The notes beneath the pieces are model-generated. The model had not been told where the DNA came from and ran no database searches. It was given only the letters and a program-made list of their open reading frames with translations. From positions 375,079,018 through 375,143,017 of the forward strand of contig NC_081407.1 of assembly GCF_030272615.1 (NCBI RefSeq): DNA of 64,000 nucleotides, read 5' to 3'. Positions within the stretch are counted from its first letter, which is position 1. Every line of letters begins with the position of its first letter. Source of the stretch: Cryptomeria japonica. Lineage: Eukaryota > Streptophyta > Pinopsida > Cupressales > Cupressaceae. The position numbers and the translations under genes were made by a program. Shown piece after piece: positions 34,300-46,100 of the stretch.

Positions 34300-34878
34300 T
34301 TATAATGTTGTATTTTCTTTCTTTTTTTAATATCTTAAATCACATCACGTTTGATATATATACACACATATATTGTGAGAATTTTCTATAAAAAAGAATT
34401 TAATAGAAGTGTATTTTTATAAGTTTTATTTGAGACTTTTTTCTTAATATCTCAAACTAATCACTTTCTTTTTAGCTGTGGAAATTTTGATAATATTTTT
34501 TAATGTACTATGAGTTTCATTTGAATTTCTTTAATATCTCAAATCAAATCAAATTACTTTCTTGTGAGATTTCGATAACATTTTTTAAACATCTAATGTA
34601 GATTTCCATGTACTCTTGATTTTATTTGAAATCTATTTGATTTGTTTTAATATCTCAAATCACATCACTTTCTTTTAATGTGAAAATTTTGGATAGCATC
34701 ATGCACCTTGTATTTTCCTTCATTTATGCAATGATTAGTATACAAGTGATGTGTTATACCATGAAAGTTTACAAATAATATGACCCTTATAAACAAGTAA
34801 TGTATATTTCTTGTTCTCTAGATTTTATTTCAAGTCATATCAATAATTTCTTTTATTGTGGGAAATATATATATATAT
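34300..34878. repeat. Degenerate tandem array, left part
   Basis: Units of about 90-120 bp begin TTTTAATATCTCAAATCACATCACTT or shorter variants, continue TTCTTTTATTGTG.AAATTTT, and end with TTTTATTTGA. Starts are near 34329, 34445, 34534 and 34651. The array resumes after the Gypsy element at 50470, so the element split it. Confidence 0.7.
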
Positions 34879-36378
34879 TGATGCCCTCCTAAATGGCACA
34901 AGTTTAGTCTAAGATCAAAGAACACAAAAACACACAAAATGTTTAGTGTTAGTCAATCTAAAACTAATCTATGAAGGCATACCAAAAGAGACACTAAAAA
35001 GCATGCAAGCATATTTAACTATCAAAGCAAACATGATGAGGCATCTCCAAATACCTCCTAACATACTCTAGTTCCTTCTCCCTTGTTCCTCTCCTCTCCA
35101 AGTTCCAAAATAGTGTAGCTCTCAGCAGCTTTTTGCACTATGGATGCTTATGGAGGATTGAGATATAATATTAAGCTTCAAATATGAAATGAAAAGCTAA
35201 ATACTATGCTATTGATGCTAAAATGATTGATTTTACCAAAAAGACAAGATTTTAGTTATGCTATGCTAAATGCTCTCTAAAAATGTCTATAGCCTAAATG
35301 CATACAAGTTTTCAGGATCTGGATTATGAAGGAATGGGCTCTATTTATAGGAAAAATGGAGCAATGGATGGCCAGGATTGAAAGGTTTAGTCAAGGGTCA
35401 AGCTTGAAAGTTGGGGATCCATGTGCACAATTTGTACCAATGAAATGGTGACAAGTGTCAACATAAGATTGGGTTGAGAGAAGAGGTTGGAGGCATTAAA
35501 TGCCTGAGGAGACCTCATGGTTATCTAGAAGGTAAGGGTCAAGCCTAAATTAGGATTACCCACTGGATTAGGAGTTAATGCAAGGATAAACCTTTGTGCA
35601 AATGATTAAGAGATAATCATGGTCAAAGCATTAAAGGCTTGATGAGACCCTTGGGTTGGGTAGAGGTTGAGTCAAAACAAATGTTTTAACCATGTGGGAG
35701 GGTTTGAGGTAACCATTAATGGTTATTGGAGACTTTGGGGATTAAGTGGTTGAAGGTTGAAAGCCTTCAATGGTTATCAAAGACTTTGAGCCATTTAGTG
35801 GTTGAAGGTTGGAAGCTTTCAAAGGTTATCCAAGACTTTGAGACATTTAGTGGTTGAAGGTTGAAAGCCTTTAATGGTTATCAAAGACTTTTAGGCTTTG
35901 AGAAGTGACTCCATTTTGCTTAGGAATGTGACAATAATTAGGGGATGGATTAAGTTAATTAGGAAGGGGTTAGAAGAATCTAGAAGGGGATTAGATTTTT
36001 GCAAGTGGATTTGGTGGGTGAGGGAAAATAGGATTTTATTTAAAATAAAAATTCATTTATTTCAAAATGTGTGCAAGTTGCATTTGTAGGAAAATGCAAG
36101 TGGGGTGGGGATAATGATTTAAATAAATGTTTTATTTAATTTATTTAAAAGAGGAAAAGGGGATTTTAATTAAATAAATAGATTTTATTTATTTAATTGA
36201 TTTGAATTTGGTTGAATGAATTAATTAAAATAAATTGAATAATTTATTTAATTAATAGAAGAATGTTTGGAGATGAATTAATTAAATATTAATTTAATTA
36301 ACTGATGGCTAGTAGATTTTTAATCAAATAAATAGCGAATATTTATTTAATTAAGCTGGACAGATTTGTGTGACTACA
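34879..36378 (-). repeat. 3' LTR of the Gypsy element
   Basis: The 1500-bp repeat has plus-strand ends TGATGCCCTCC and GTGTGACTACA (TG...CA when read on the minus strand). It contains a TATA box on the minus strand near 35340-35349, a three-unit 57-bp repeat at 35737-35895 and a very AT-rich first 270 bp of U3. A 63-codon frame that occurs identically in both LTRs is incidental. Confidence 0.95.
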
Positions 36379-36391
36379 TTTGCCCCTCTTT
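36379..36391 (-). other. Polypurine tract of the Gypsy element
   Basis: On the minus strand AAAGAGGGGCAAA abuts the first base (TG) of the 3' LTR at 36378. This is the classic position of the plus-strand primer. Confidence 0.9.
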
Positions 36392-38814
36392 GAGACGGTG
36401 CGGTTTATCGCATTGTTTCAAAGAAAGAAAAACTGGTGTGAAGAAATGCCCCATAAAATGTAAATTTAATGGGTGGTATGCCCCCTCGAGAGATGGGTCG
36501 AAAAATTTCAAAAAAATTGGGCGATCTCTCGAAAAAGAATGAGAAGTGGAGGGGAGGTAGAATAGAAGAAATTAGAACTAATGATGAAAGAATGGGAGAA
36601 AATGGAGTGAATATGAAGAAACAACAAGCCAGCAAGTACCCTGAGGTCATGCAAGAGATACATAGCAGATGTAGTGTGGGGTTTGGATTGATCCTATACA
36701 ATTGATCAAAATTGGTTGGACAATCTGGTGCAATCGGTTGAATTGCCCTGGTCAAGTCAAAGCATGACAATTGATGCCAGTTGTTTGCTTGGACAAGATA
36801 AAGTCTGAGTAAGTGAATCAAAGTGACCTGATGTGACTTAGACAATTGATGTAATTGCCCGATGAAGTCAAGGTATCTGAAGCAAAATACTCGTTGAGAC
36901 TTAGACAATTGATGTAATTGTCTGTTGGATTGTGTTTGATTGGTTGATCAATTGATGGTGTGTGCATGTGATGGATGGTTGTGGGGAATCATGGCAGCCC
37001 CGTTGAGACTAGGTCATTATGATAAATGCCTGATGTAGTCTAGGTTTGCCATAATCGATTACCTGTTGAGACCCGAAGATACTTGATCAGAGTATCTGTT
37101 GATAGTCTAGGTGTGTGTGAGTCAATGTACCTGTGCAGACAGAGTAACTTGCTTGGCTTATTGGATGACTTAGGATAGGAAACACAATCCCTCCTATTTA
37201 GAGATGGATGGTGATGAACGTGGCTTGATTGGGTTGATTGAGAAACGATGTAGGGTATATGATGCTGATTATCGAGATGGGGAGGGTGAGGGGGGGGTTC
37301 AATGTTAGATAGAAGAAATGGAAAACCTATGACTCATTCCTATGGAAGAAGAGGAAAATAGAGTATGCATTATTATGACTATGTATGAATGATATGCAGC
37401 TATTATGAATGTATGGATGGGTGGAATGCAACGAAATGCAATATATACAGATGAGATGAGATGACGATCCATAGTGCTCTATTTTCATCATTGAGCTTTA
37501 AAATGTTGGAAGAGAATACAAGCATCTTGACATAATGATTCAAGATGACCAGAGTATTTCTTACATGGATTTTATATAGCAAGTTAATACAAGCAACTTG
37601 ATATAATGGATCAAGTTGACCAGAGTATTGCTTGCGGAACAGACAAGGATTATCTCCTTTCGTGCATGACTTGGATCGTCCTCCTTGATCTTAGGCTGAT
37701 CAGATCCTGAGACAAGTTCATACCGTACTAAGAGATAAAAACCTTTATCCAGTTTGGATGAGGTAGGAGGAACCAAAGGAAGAGCATTGTACCTGCAAAC
37801 AAACAGTATATACATAAAGAATAAAGAATAAGGATCCTTGGTAATGGCTCATGCTCATATGGTCGAGGTATACACTGTAGTCAGCAAGCCGTAGTGATCT
37901 ATGACTGCATTTTGCATAAGATCACGTAGCTTAGTGAACTTCCCACGTAGACACCATTAGTACATGCCCCAGAACTTCATCGAAAATAATGTGCAAACGA
38001 TACAAAACAATGCTGAAAGGATCTCGATACAGATAAACAAATGATTGTACTCACAAATCAACCAAGTATTTGATAGCTTAACATAATTTTCTTGTCAAAG
38101 AAAACGTCATCTTGTCTTTGTTTTTGATAAGGAAGGATGCATCCTTGTTTAAAGACAGGTTTGGATTGTTGAAGTCGATTGTGTTGGTTTGATTGGTAAA
38201 TGGTTAGTGTGTGAGTAGTTGTCAATGTTTATTTTGTATCTGATCGGATAAATATGTACAAGGTGTTGCCATGTTTTTTTTTTGTGTGATTTTTGATGGG
38301 TTTTCCGATGTTTTTTGGATTTTGTGAAACAATTTTGAATGTTTTTGGTATTTTGAGAGTCATTTTTGAATGTTTTTGATATTTTCTGATGATTGCCTGA
38401 ATGAAGAGCGTAATGATATATAAGACAATGTAGAATCCACTTCCATCACTAGGGTAAGGGTATTGCCCCCAGTTTGTAGACCTGACTATGAAAAGGTGGG
38501 ATGCTAGACGCATGGAGTACTTTCTTAATTGTAGATCAAATAACAAGCCATGGTTGGGATGGATGGATGTATGTGTGCATGAATGTGATCGCAACGAGCC
38601 TGAAAGATACTGGAGCCATTGCCTTTACGAGTGGCGCCTGTTTGCCAGGTTTTCACCATCATACTTACCCAAGGTGCCACCGGAGTGTTTGTTCACCGTT
38701 TGGATGCATGATTTTTCTTTACTTTTTTGAATGTTTTTGTATTTTCTTCAGGACATTTTCTGAATGTTTTTGGTATTTTTCTGATATGTAGGGGAGCCTG
38801 ATGCTCTGTACACC
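36392..38814 (-). other. Gypsy 3' non-coding region
   Basis: About 2.4 kb lie between the end of integrase and the polypurine tract. Short repeats occur: a GACAATTGATGTAATTGYC word repeated near 36840-36920, and GAATGTTTTTG(G)TATTTT four times at about 38337-38785. Frames of up to 167 codons here have no recognised domain. Long 3' regions, sometimes with extra frames, are known in Tat elements, but nothing here can be named. Confidence 0.6.
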
Positions 38815-39774
38815 TTAGGTATAAAACCGTTTGAGGTGCATGCTATTGATTGGATCTGCGAGTGGTTCTCCGTCTGATGTAGCCAACTGATATGCCCTAG
38901 ACCTGAATACAGCAGTGACAACATATGGGCCGAGCCAATTTGATTCAAACTTGCCTTGATGTTCTCTATTTGGTTGGTTGCGAGGATTCTCTCGAAGAAC
39001 AAGATCACCTACCTCAAATGTACGAGATCTAACTCGGTGATTGTAGCTTCTACTCATGCGTTGCTGATAGGATTTGAGGTGATTGTATGCAGCTTGTCGT
39101 TTCTCATCAAGTAACTCTAAGTCCTGAAGACGAGATACTCTGTAGGCTTCATCATCGATGAGATTGTGCAAGGAAACCCGTAATGATGGTATCTCGACCT
39201 CAATAGGCAAGATAGCTTCTGCACCATAGACCAATGAATAAGGAGTTGCACCTGTAGGGGTTCGAATGCTAGTTCGATATGCCCATAATGCTGGATTCAA
39301 TTGAACATGCCAATCACGACCGGCATCATTGACTGTCTTCTTTAGGATTCTTAATATGTTTTTATTGGATGCTTCGGCCTGACCATTGCCTTGTGGGTAA
39401 TAGGGGGTGGAAAAGCGGTGTTGGATATGAAATTTCTCACAAAGTTCGCGGACATCCTGATTTTTGAAAGGAAGACCGTTATCTGTGACGATGGACATGG
39501 GCACACCATACCGACAGATGATGTAATTGAGGATGAATGAGGCGATCTGCTTGCCGGTGACTTGGGTAAGTGGAACAGCTTCGATCCACTTGGTGAAATA
39601 TTCGGTGGCGGTAATAATGAATTTATGGCCATTGGATGAAGATGGATGAATCTTACCCACAAGGTCAAGGCCCCATTGACAAAAAGGCCACGGTGTTGTG
39701 ATTGGTTGCAGTTCTTGAGCTGGTGCATGTATTAGGTCGCCATGAACTTGACATTTCTTGCATTTTCTGACAAA
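38815..39774 (-). pseudogene. Gypsy integrase region (fossil)
   Basis: The minus-strand frame at 39660-38815 holds the integrase core: HKFIITATEYFTKWIEAVPL, the TDNG segment, TPYYPQGNGQAEASNK, and the C-terminal GDLVLRENP and GPYVV segment with the LKRFY ending. A zinc-binding part (HEGICGTHSSGPSLAKKIMR) precedes it at the end of the upstream frame. The order reverse transcriptase, RNase H, integrase identifies Ty3/Gypsy. In a live relative it would insert the DNA copy into the genome. Confidence 0.92.
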
Positions 39775-42081
39775 TTAGTAGGAATCCTTTTCCATAGATG
39801 GCCAATAGTATCCAGCTCGCATGATCTTCTTGGCTAGTGATGGACCACTTGAATGAGTCCCGCAAATTCCTTCATGTACCTCTTCCAAAACCTTTGTTAT
39901 CTCATCCTGTTCCAGACATCGAAGGAGAGTACCATCAAGACTACGTCGGTATAGGGTTTCAGCAATAATGGTATATCGAGCAGTTTGGCGAATGAAGGTT
40001 TTTCGTTGGTTATTCGATTGGTTGGGAGGAAGGGTATGATCGTGAAGATAGGTGTAGAACTCACCGTACCATGGGGATTCGAAACCAACAAGGCGACATA
40101 TCATTTCGGATTCGTGGATATCATAAGCGGGGATCCAAAGCTGTTCTACCAAGAACTCGTAGCGTGTTGAATTTTGTGGAAGATCTAGGAGAGATGCGAT
40201 GGTAGCCATAGCGTCAGCAGCTCGATTCTGATCTCTTGGTATCTGCTCAAAAGTGATAGTAGTAAATGATGTCTTTAGAGTGTCCACCATTTGCTTGTAT
40301 GGCACGAGTTTATCACCCTTGGTTTGATATTCATTTGTTGCTTGTCGAATGACTAGTTGGGAGTCGCCATATACTTGTAGTTCTTGTAATTTCCATTGTA
40401 CGGCTAACCTGAGTCCTGTGATCAAGGCCTCATACTCTGCTATGTTATTTGTGCATGGAAATGTGAGCCTGTAAGACTTTGGGATGCTATCACCTTGAGG
40501 TGTGATAAATAGAATGCCTGCCCCTGAGCCGTGCCTAGTGTATGAAGCATCAAAATATAGTTTCCATGGTTGTACTTCTGTGATCATGAATATCTCTTCA
40601 TCTGGAAAATTGGAAATGAGAGGATGATCGCCTATGAGTGGTGCATCGGCCAACTGATCTGCAATAACCTGACCTTTGATAGCTTTACGGTCCACATACT
40701 CAATGTCAAATTCACTTAGAATCATTACCCATTTGGCCAAGCGACCTGTCAATGCTGCTTTGCTGAGTAAGTACTTGAGTGGATCAATCTTTGCAATGAG
40801 TTGTACCTTGTGTGTTAACAGATAGTGTCGCAATTTAGTGGCTGCTAAGATTACTGCTAGGAAAGCTCGCTCAATAGGTGTGTAATTGAGTTCATAGCCA
40901 ACCAGTGTGCGAGAGATGTAGTAAACAACACACTCTTTGCCTTCTGCATTATGTTGTGCCAATAATACACTCAATGCTGTACTTGTCGCTGAGATATAAA
41001 GTAACAGCGGTCGACTTGGATCTGGTGGTATCAACAAGGGTGGATTCATGAGATAGCCTTTAAGTGCCTGAAATGCTTGCTGGCATCTGTCATCCCATTG
41101 AAAGCGTATGTTCTTGTGTAGTAGGTGTGTGAATGGGTGACACTTATCAGCCAATTGTGCAATGAATCTTCGGATGGATTGAAGCCGTCCTTGTAGTGTC
41201 CTTAGCTGACTGATATTCCTTGGAGGTGGCATGTCCATGATTGCCTTAACCTTTGCTGGATCGACCTCAATACCTTTGCTTGAGACAATGTATCCTAGAA
41301 GTTTCTCGGAGGTCACTCCAAAGACACATTTCTTTGGGTTGAGTCGAACATGGTATTGTTCCAGTCTATCAAAGATTTTATCTAAGATGTGAAGATGTCC
41401 TTCTCTAGTAAGTGATTTTGCTAGTAAATCATCCACATAATCTTCCATCATAGTATGCATCATGTCATGGAAGATGGTGGTCATTTCTCTTTGATAGGTC
41501 GCTCCTGCATTCTTTAGACCGAAAGGCATTACATTCCAGCAATATGTGCCCCATGGACATGTGAAGGCTGTCTTATGTTGGTCCTCTAGTGCGATCTTTA
41601 TTTGATTGTATCCTAAAAAGCCATCCATGAGTGAAAGCATGGCATGTCCTGCCGTTAGATCCACTATGATGTCGATATTTGGTAGGGGGAAATCATCCTT
41701 AGGACAAGCCTTATTTAGATCTCTGAAGTCGGTACAAATGCGGATGCCCCCTTTTGGTTTACCAACTGGCATGATGTTGGAGATCCATTCTGCATAATCA
41801 ATTGGTCTAATGAAACCAACATCCAGGAGTTTCTTGAGTTCTGTTTTGACTAGCACTGCAATCTGGGGATGCATCTTACGAAGCTTCTGCTTGACAGGTT
41901 TGGCTCCTTCTGCTACGGTGAGGTGATGCATGACTAAATCAGGATCAAGCCCAGGCATGTCTGCATATGACCATGCGAAGTTGATCTGACGCTGCTGGAA
42001 GAACTCTATGAATTGAGGCTGTTCCTTTGGAGTGAGAAGGGATGCCAGATGTATAATATGAGGATTTTCAAGAGTCCCCAC
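39775..42081 (-). pseudogene. Gypsy reverse transcriptase and two RNase H domains (fossil)
   Basis: The 768-codon minus-strand frame shows reverse transcriptase motifs VGKPKGGIRICTDFRDLN, MPFGLKNAGATYQR and YVDDLL (residues 215-220), then a Gypsy-type RNase H/connection segment (LLLYISATS, ECVVYYISRTL). A second RNase H near residues 500-630 carries LYFDASYTRHGSGAGILF, NIAEYEALITGLRLA and VYGDSQLVIRQ. The second domain is the archaeal-like RNase H known from the Tat lineage. The frame ends in the integrase zinc-binding region. Confidence 0.93.
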
Positions 42082-42123
42082 ATTGTATTCATTGGTTTCC
42101 TCGATGAGAATCGTTGATCGTTC

Positions 42124-42945
42124 CTATTGTGTACTATCAGGGAGAATGTCAAACCCTTCATCCTCAGGCGCCTCAGAGAGGTTTTCACCGTTGGATACGC
42201 TCTTTCTTTTTACTTTTGTTGGATCAAATAGTGCCACAGTGTGGTTTTCACTAGAAGATCCATGTTTTATTGTTATATTTTTGCAGCTGAAGGGTTTGGC
42301 ATCCGCCCCGAAGTATGCTGCGCTATTAAGTGCAATGGCGAATCCAGCTTTGTGATCCCCGCTTGGTAGATTATCCCGTAATTCCAAAAAGTCAATGATA
42401 GCCTCATCGTTTTGGAAGAGGTCAAGACATGGGGGATTTGGTTGGTTCCATTCAATGAGTTCAGGGTGGATAATGGGCATTACTTCATCGATTAGGTTAG
42501 GTTCGTTAGAGGTATCAGTGAGGTTTAAGACAGTGTGGTGAAGGTCGTTGATGGTACTCTCCCTGTTAGAATCAGGCGTAGGATGAGACGTAGGGTCTGT
42601 GGAAGATGTTTCCAGCTTAGGTACCCAAGTGGTCTTTATCTGTGCTTCTCCGTAAACAGGGATGTCTTTGCGTGGCGGAGGTGGTGATGTGTCTTCCTCA
42701 TCTGAAGTGTTAAGCTGTACAGAATCAAATTCCCACTCATGTGAGTCGGTCTCTGAATCACTTTCTAGCATCCGATTGCTATACCATACTGGGATGTCTT
42801 TGGAGTTAAACACGACAGGTGTGATTGGTTTATGTATCTTTGTAGTGATCAGTGCTGCAGGAACCGTGATGGGGTTTAAAGGATCGGGTACAGGAAGTAT
42901 CGGCAGTGTTGCCTCAGTGGCTTCTGTTGGAATGGCTGGTGCCAT
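42124..42945 (-). pseudogene. Gypsy linker region between protease and reverse transcriptase
   Basis: A 273-codon minus-strand frame is rich in Pro, Thr, Ser, Asp and Glu, with an acidic part (ESDSETDSHEWEFDS) and no domain that I recognise. Position and orientation place it between protease and reverse transcriptase of the element. Spacers of this type are common in Tat pol. The glycine/valine-rich plus-strand frame opposite it is a shadow. Confidence 0.7.
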
Positions 42946-43242
42946 AGATGTTGCTACGGGTTCTGATATAGTTGCAGCTGCTATTGGTGTTATTGATGGG
43001 ATTACTGGTTCATTTGGTGGGATGATTGGTATTGTAGATGGTTGTGGTGGGTTTGTGAGCCTCGATGGGGCAGTGGGGATAGTGTTTGATGGTGCTTTGA
43101 TTATGAAAGGTGTTCTCTTTGCAGTAGGCAGGCAAAATGGTTTGCTAGGTTTTCCTTTGAATCTGAGTTTAGGAAGGATCTCTTTTTCAAAACCTAGGCC
43201 TGTATTACCTTTGGGCTTGAATTCTGGTAGCAGAGGTTCATG

Positions 43243-44058
43243 TCATCCTTGTTTGCAGTATCCCAAAGCACTTTGACCATCATATCCCATTCTTTGCATA
43301 ATGAGAAGGCCTTTGCCATACTGATCCGTAGGAAGTGTAACTCGTGGTTTATCAGTGGTAATGGGATCTTTATAGATCCAGTCCGCTAGGTCCTCATCTT
43401 GTGTCTCTTCCTCTTGACTCTTTCCAAGGACGAATGGCGTCAAGGCACATGCTGGTATGATTAGTGGTTGCTGGAGTAATTGCTGTGGCTTACCATGTGT
43501 TCTAGGAGACGTGGGCATTTGTCCCACACAAAAGAGTTGACTCAAGTTGTATTCTCTAGGACCTTCCTCTGCGATCTTCATCTTAAGCTTTTCTTGCTTC
43601 GGTATAGTGGTGTTTGAACTGGCAAGAGAGGCGGGATTTATACATGATGTGGAGGAAATGGCTTCTCTATTATTAGGAACAGTAATCTCTGGTTGATGGT
43701 TGATATTATGGCAATATGCAAAGGGATTTGCATCGCCCAGGATTGTGATCTCTACACCGTTATGTGGGAACTTGATACATTGATGGTAGGTAGATGGAAC
43801 GGCTTGCATGGCATGTATCCAAGGTCTTCCTAACAATAGATTATATGGCAGAGGAAGGTCCAGAACCTGACAGATGATGTGCTTTACCACAGGGCCCACT
43901 CGGATTGGTAGTACCACAGCTCCTTTGGATGAACGCTCTGCATCACCATAGGCCTTGATGGTGATCTTCTTGCGAGGATCCACTGATTCTATTGCATATC
44001 CCAATGCTGAGACCAACTGTAGTGTGCAAATGTTTAGGCCTGCTCCATTATTGATCAA
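43243..44058 (-). pseudogene. Gypsy aspartic protease region (fossil)
   Basis: The minus-strand frame begins near a GAGLNICTLQL motif at the usual position of the aspartic protease active-site segment, followed by ITIKAYGDAERSSKG, and then YNLLLGRPWIHAM, the hallmark end of plant Gypsy proteases. Near the end, MQRMGYDGQSALGYCKQG resembles a G-patch, which some retroviral and plant retroelement proteases carry. Confidence 0.85.
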
Positions 44059-44061
44059 GAC

Positions 44062-46100
44062 TCACTTGATGCTGTGTTGGTTGACAAAGCCTTCAATGTG
44101 GAGTGAGGCGTTATGAGGTTGTTGGAATGAAGAGTTGTCACTTTCGGAAAAAGTGAGACAAGGTGATGACTTGAGATTTCCAACCATGGCTTGAAATTGG
44201 TCCGTGTTTAGGTTTGCAGGGACTGACGCCTCTTGGAGTGCTTGATCCAAGATAGTTTTATGAGAGGGTGACAGACGCAAAAGCTCCAAAATGGATATAA
44301 GCGCAGGGGTTTTGTCTAATTGTTCCACAAGATTGTACTGCTTTGGGATGGAGGTGGTGCCTTGTAGAGCTGCCTTGATGGTAACTTTGCCGCGACGCGT
44401 AACAACATTGCAATTTGAGGTGGGATTTTTGAAGGTGATAGTTGCAATTTGTTCACTGGCATCATACAGGTGATTGACAGTGTAATTATATGCAGCTTGC
44501 GTATAATCAGTGGTATCAGTGCCTCGCCGGGAAGTGGAAGGACCCCTTTGATCTTGTGATGGAAGTGGATTCTTGAACATCAGATGATCATTATTTGTTG
44601 TTTTTGGGTCATGTCCTTCAATCTCAATTTCTCCTCGATCAATAAGATCTTGAATGAGATCTTTCAATCGGTGACAATTACTTGTCTTGTGTCCTCTTCC
44701 TTGATGGAACTCACAATGTTCAGTATCTCTCCACCATGCCGGTTTGACCTGAGGCTCATAGTTTGATAGCTTAGGTAGAGTGACCAAATTTTGAGAGAGG
44801 AGTTGTCACAACACTGTTTCAATGGGTTCCCCTAAGGGAGTGTATGTGCGTTTTTGTTTTTGTGGTCGAGGTCTTGGTTCATCATGAGATGTGATGCGAC
44901 CTTGATTAGGAGGAACATTTGTGTTGTTTTGAGGTGGAGGATTTTGTCCTACAAATCGAACCACAGGTTGTGCATTTTGGATAGTTCGAGCATCCACAAC
45001 CCCATCGTTGACAATATTCTTATTCTTGTTCCAGAAATTTGGTTTATCACTATTGAAGCGCGGACGAGGACCATCTTTGGGTTCATTAAAGATTTTGATG
45101 AGTCCTTTTTTGATGAGTGCCCTTTCACATTTTATACCTTTGGTGATCATATCGTTAAAAGAATCTGTGTCTTTGACATCCAAGTGAAATTCCATTTCTT
45201 CGTTTAAGTTGGAAATGAAAATTTCCACTAGTTCTTGTTCAGGTAACTGAAGAGAACGTCTGCTAGACATTTGGCGCCATCGTTGCAGGAATACTGAGAA
45301 TAATTCACCTGGTTTTTGTTTGGTGTTGCATAGATCAGCCATGGTGATGTCGCGTTCAATGTTATAAGAGTAATGAGATAGGAACTTCTGGATGAGTTCC
45401 TCAAATGTTCTAATGCCACCTGGTAGTCGGGAAAACTATGATGTGGTTGTTCCTCCCAAGCTTTGGGGAAAAAGGCGCATTAGGTATGTGTCCTCATAAG
45501 CCACTTCAAGACAAGCGGAATGAAATTCTCGGACATGATCACGGGGATCTCCCTTTCCTCTATATTTTTCGAATTTTGGTGTTTCGAACCCGCGTGGAAA
45601 GGGTGGCATATAAAGATTCCTATCAAAAGGATAGGGACAGATGTCATTAAGTGAGAATTGATTGGTCTTAACACCACTATGGAGTTGTTGGGCGAGATTC
45701 TCGACTTGTTGCCGCAACATCTCCATTTCATTTGGAGGAGGAGGTGGTGGGTTACCTCTAGGGATGTTATATCTGATGGGATCTCTACGCCTTTCCTCCT
45801 CATGGCGACTTTGTCTTTCTAATGCTTGTCTTAATTGGGCAAGATCAAAGTCTGAGGGGAGTTTGGCTCCTTCTTGAGCGAGTTTTAAGAAGTGAGCATC
45901 CGCATTGCTCCTTAGTATTTCATCAAATAATCTGTTAAAATGAGGGTTATGCTGAACCCTTTCGATTGTTGAAGGAGTGGGAGTACTTGGGTTTTCGTCA
46001 TTCACATTTCCTCCAAGTGCTTCTTGAAATTCATTGAGGTTGTCCTCTTCTTCCTCAATTTCTATTTCTCGTTGCCTTGATCGTGATCGGGTTTGAGCCA
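44062..46100 (-). pseudogene. Gypsy gag region (fossil)
   Basis: Gag starts at 46100 (MAQTRSRSRQREIEI; Arg/Glu-rich), followed by a helical part and a Retrotrans_gag-like segment (FETPKFEKYRGKGDPRDHV, then LFSVFLQRWRQMSSRRS and LVEIFISNLNEEMEFHL). Near 44700 a zinc-binding motif (CEFHQGRGHKTSNC) lies before the protease. These pieces occur in order along about 2 kb, and gag would form the particle in a live relative. The start was chosen because it is the first Met before the continuous charged N-terminus. Confidence 0.88.

Noticed and set aside
35898-36089. 63-codon frame occurring identically at 49846-50037
   Set aside because: The identity comes from the two LTRs being copies of each other, not from protein conservation.
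36405-36908. 167-codon minus-strand frame in the Gypsy 3' region
   Set aside because: It overlaps the polypurine tract side of the element, has no domain, and its Phe/Ser/Leu-rich composition follows base bias. An extra Tat frame cannot be shown.
42662-43276. Plus-strand frame of 204 codons, rich in Gly, Val and Ile
   Set aside because: It lies opposite the Gypsy protease and linker region, whose minus-strand frames have family motifs. The composition is that of a reverse-strand shadow.
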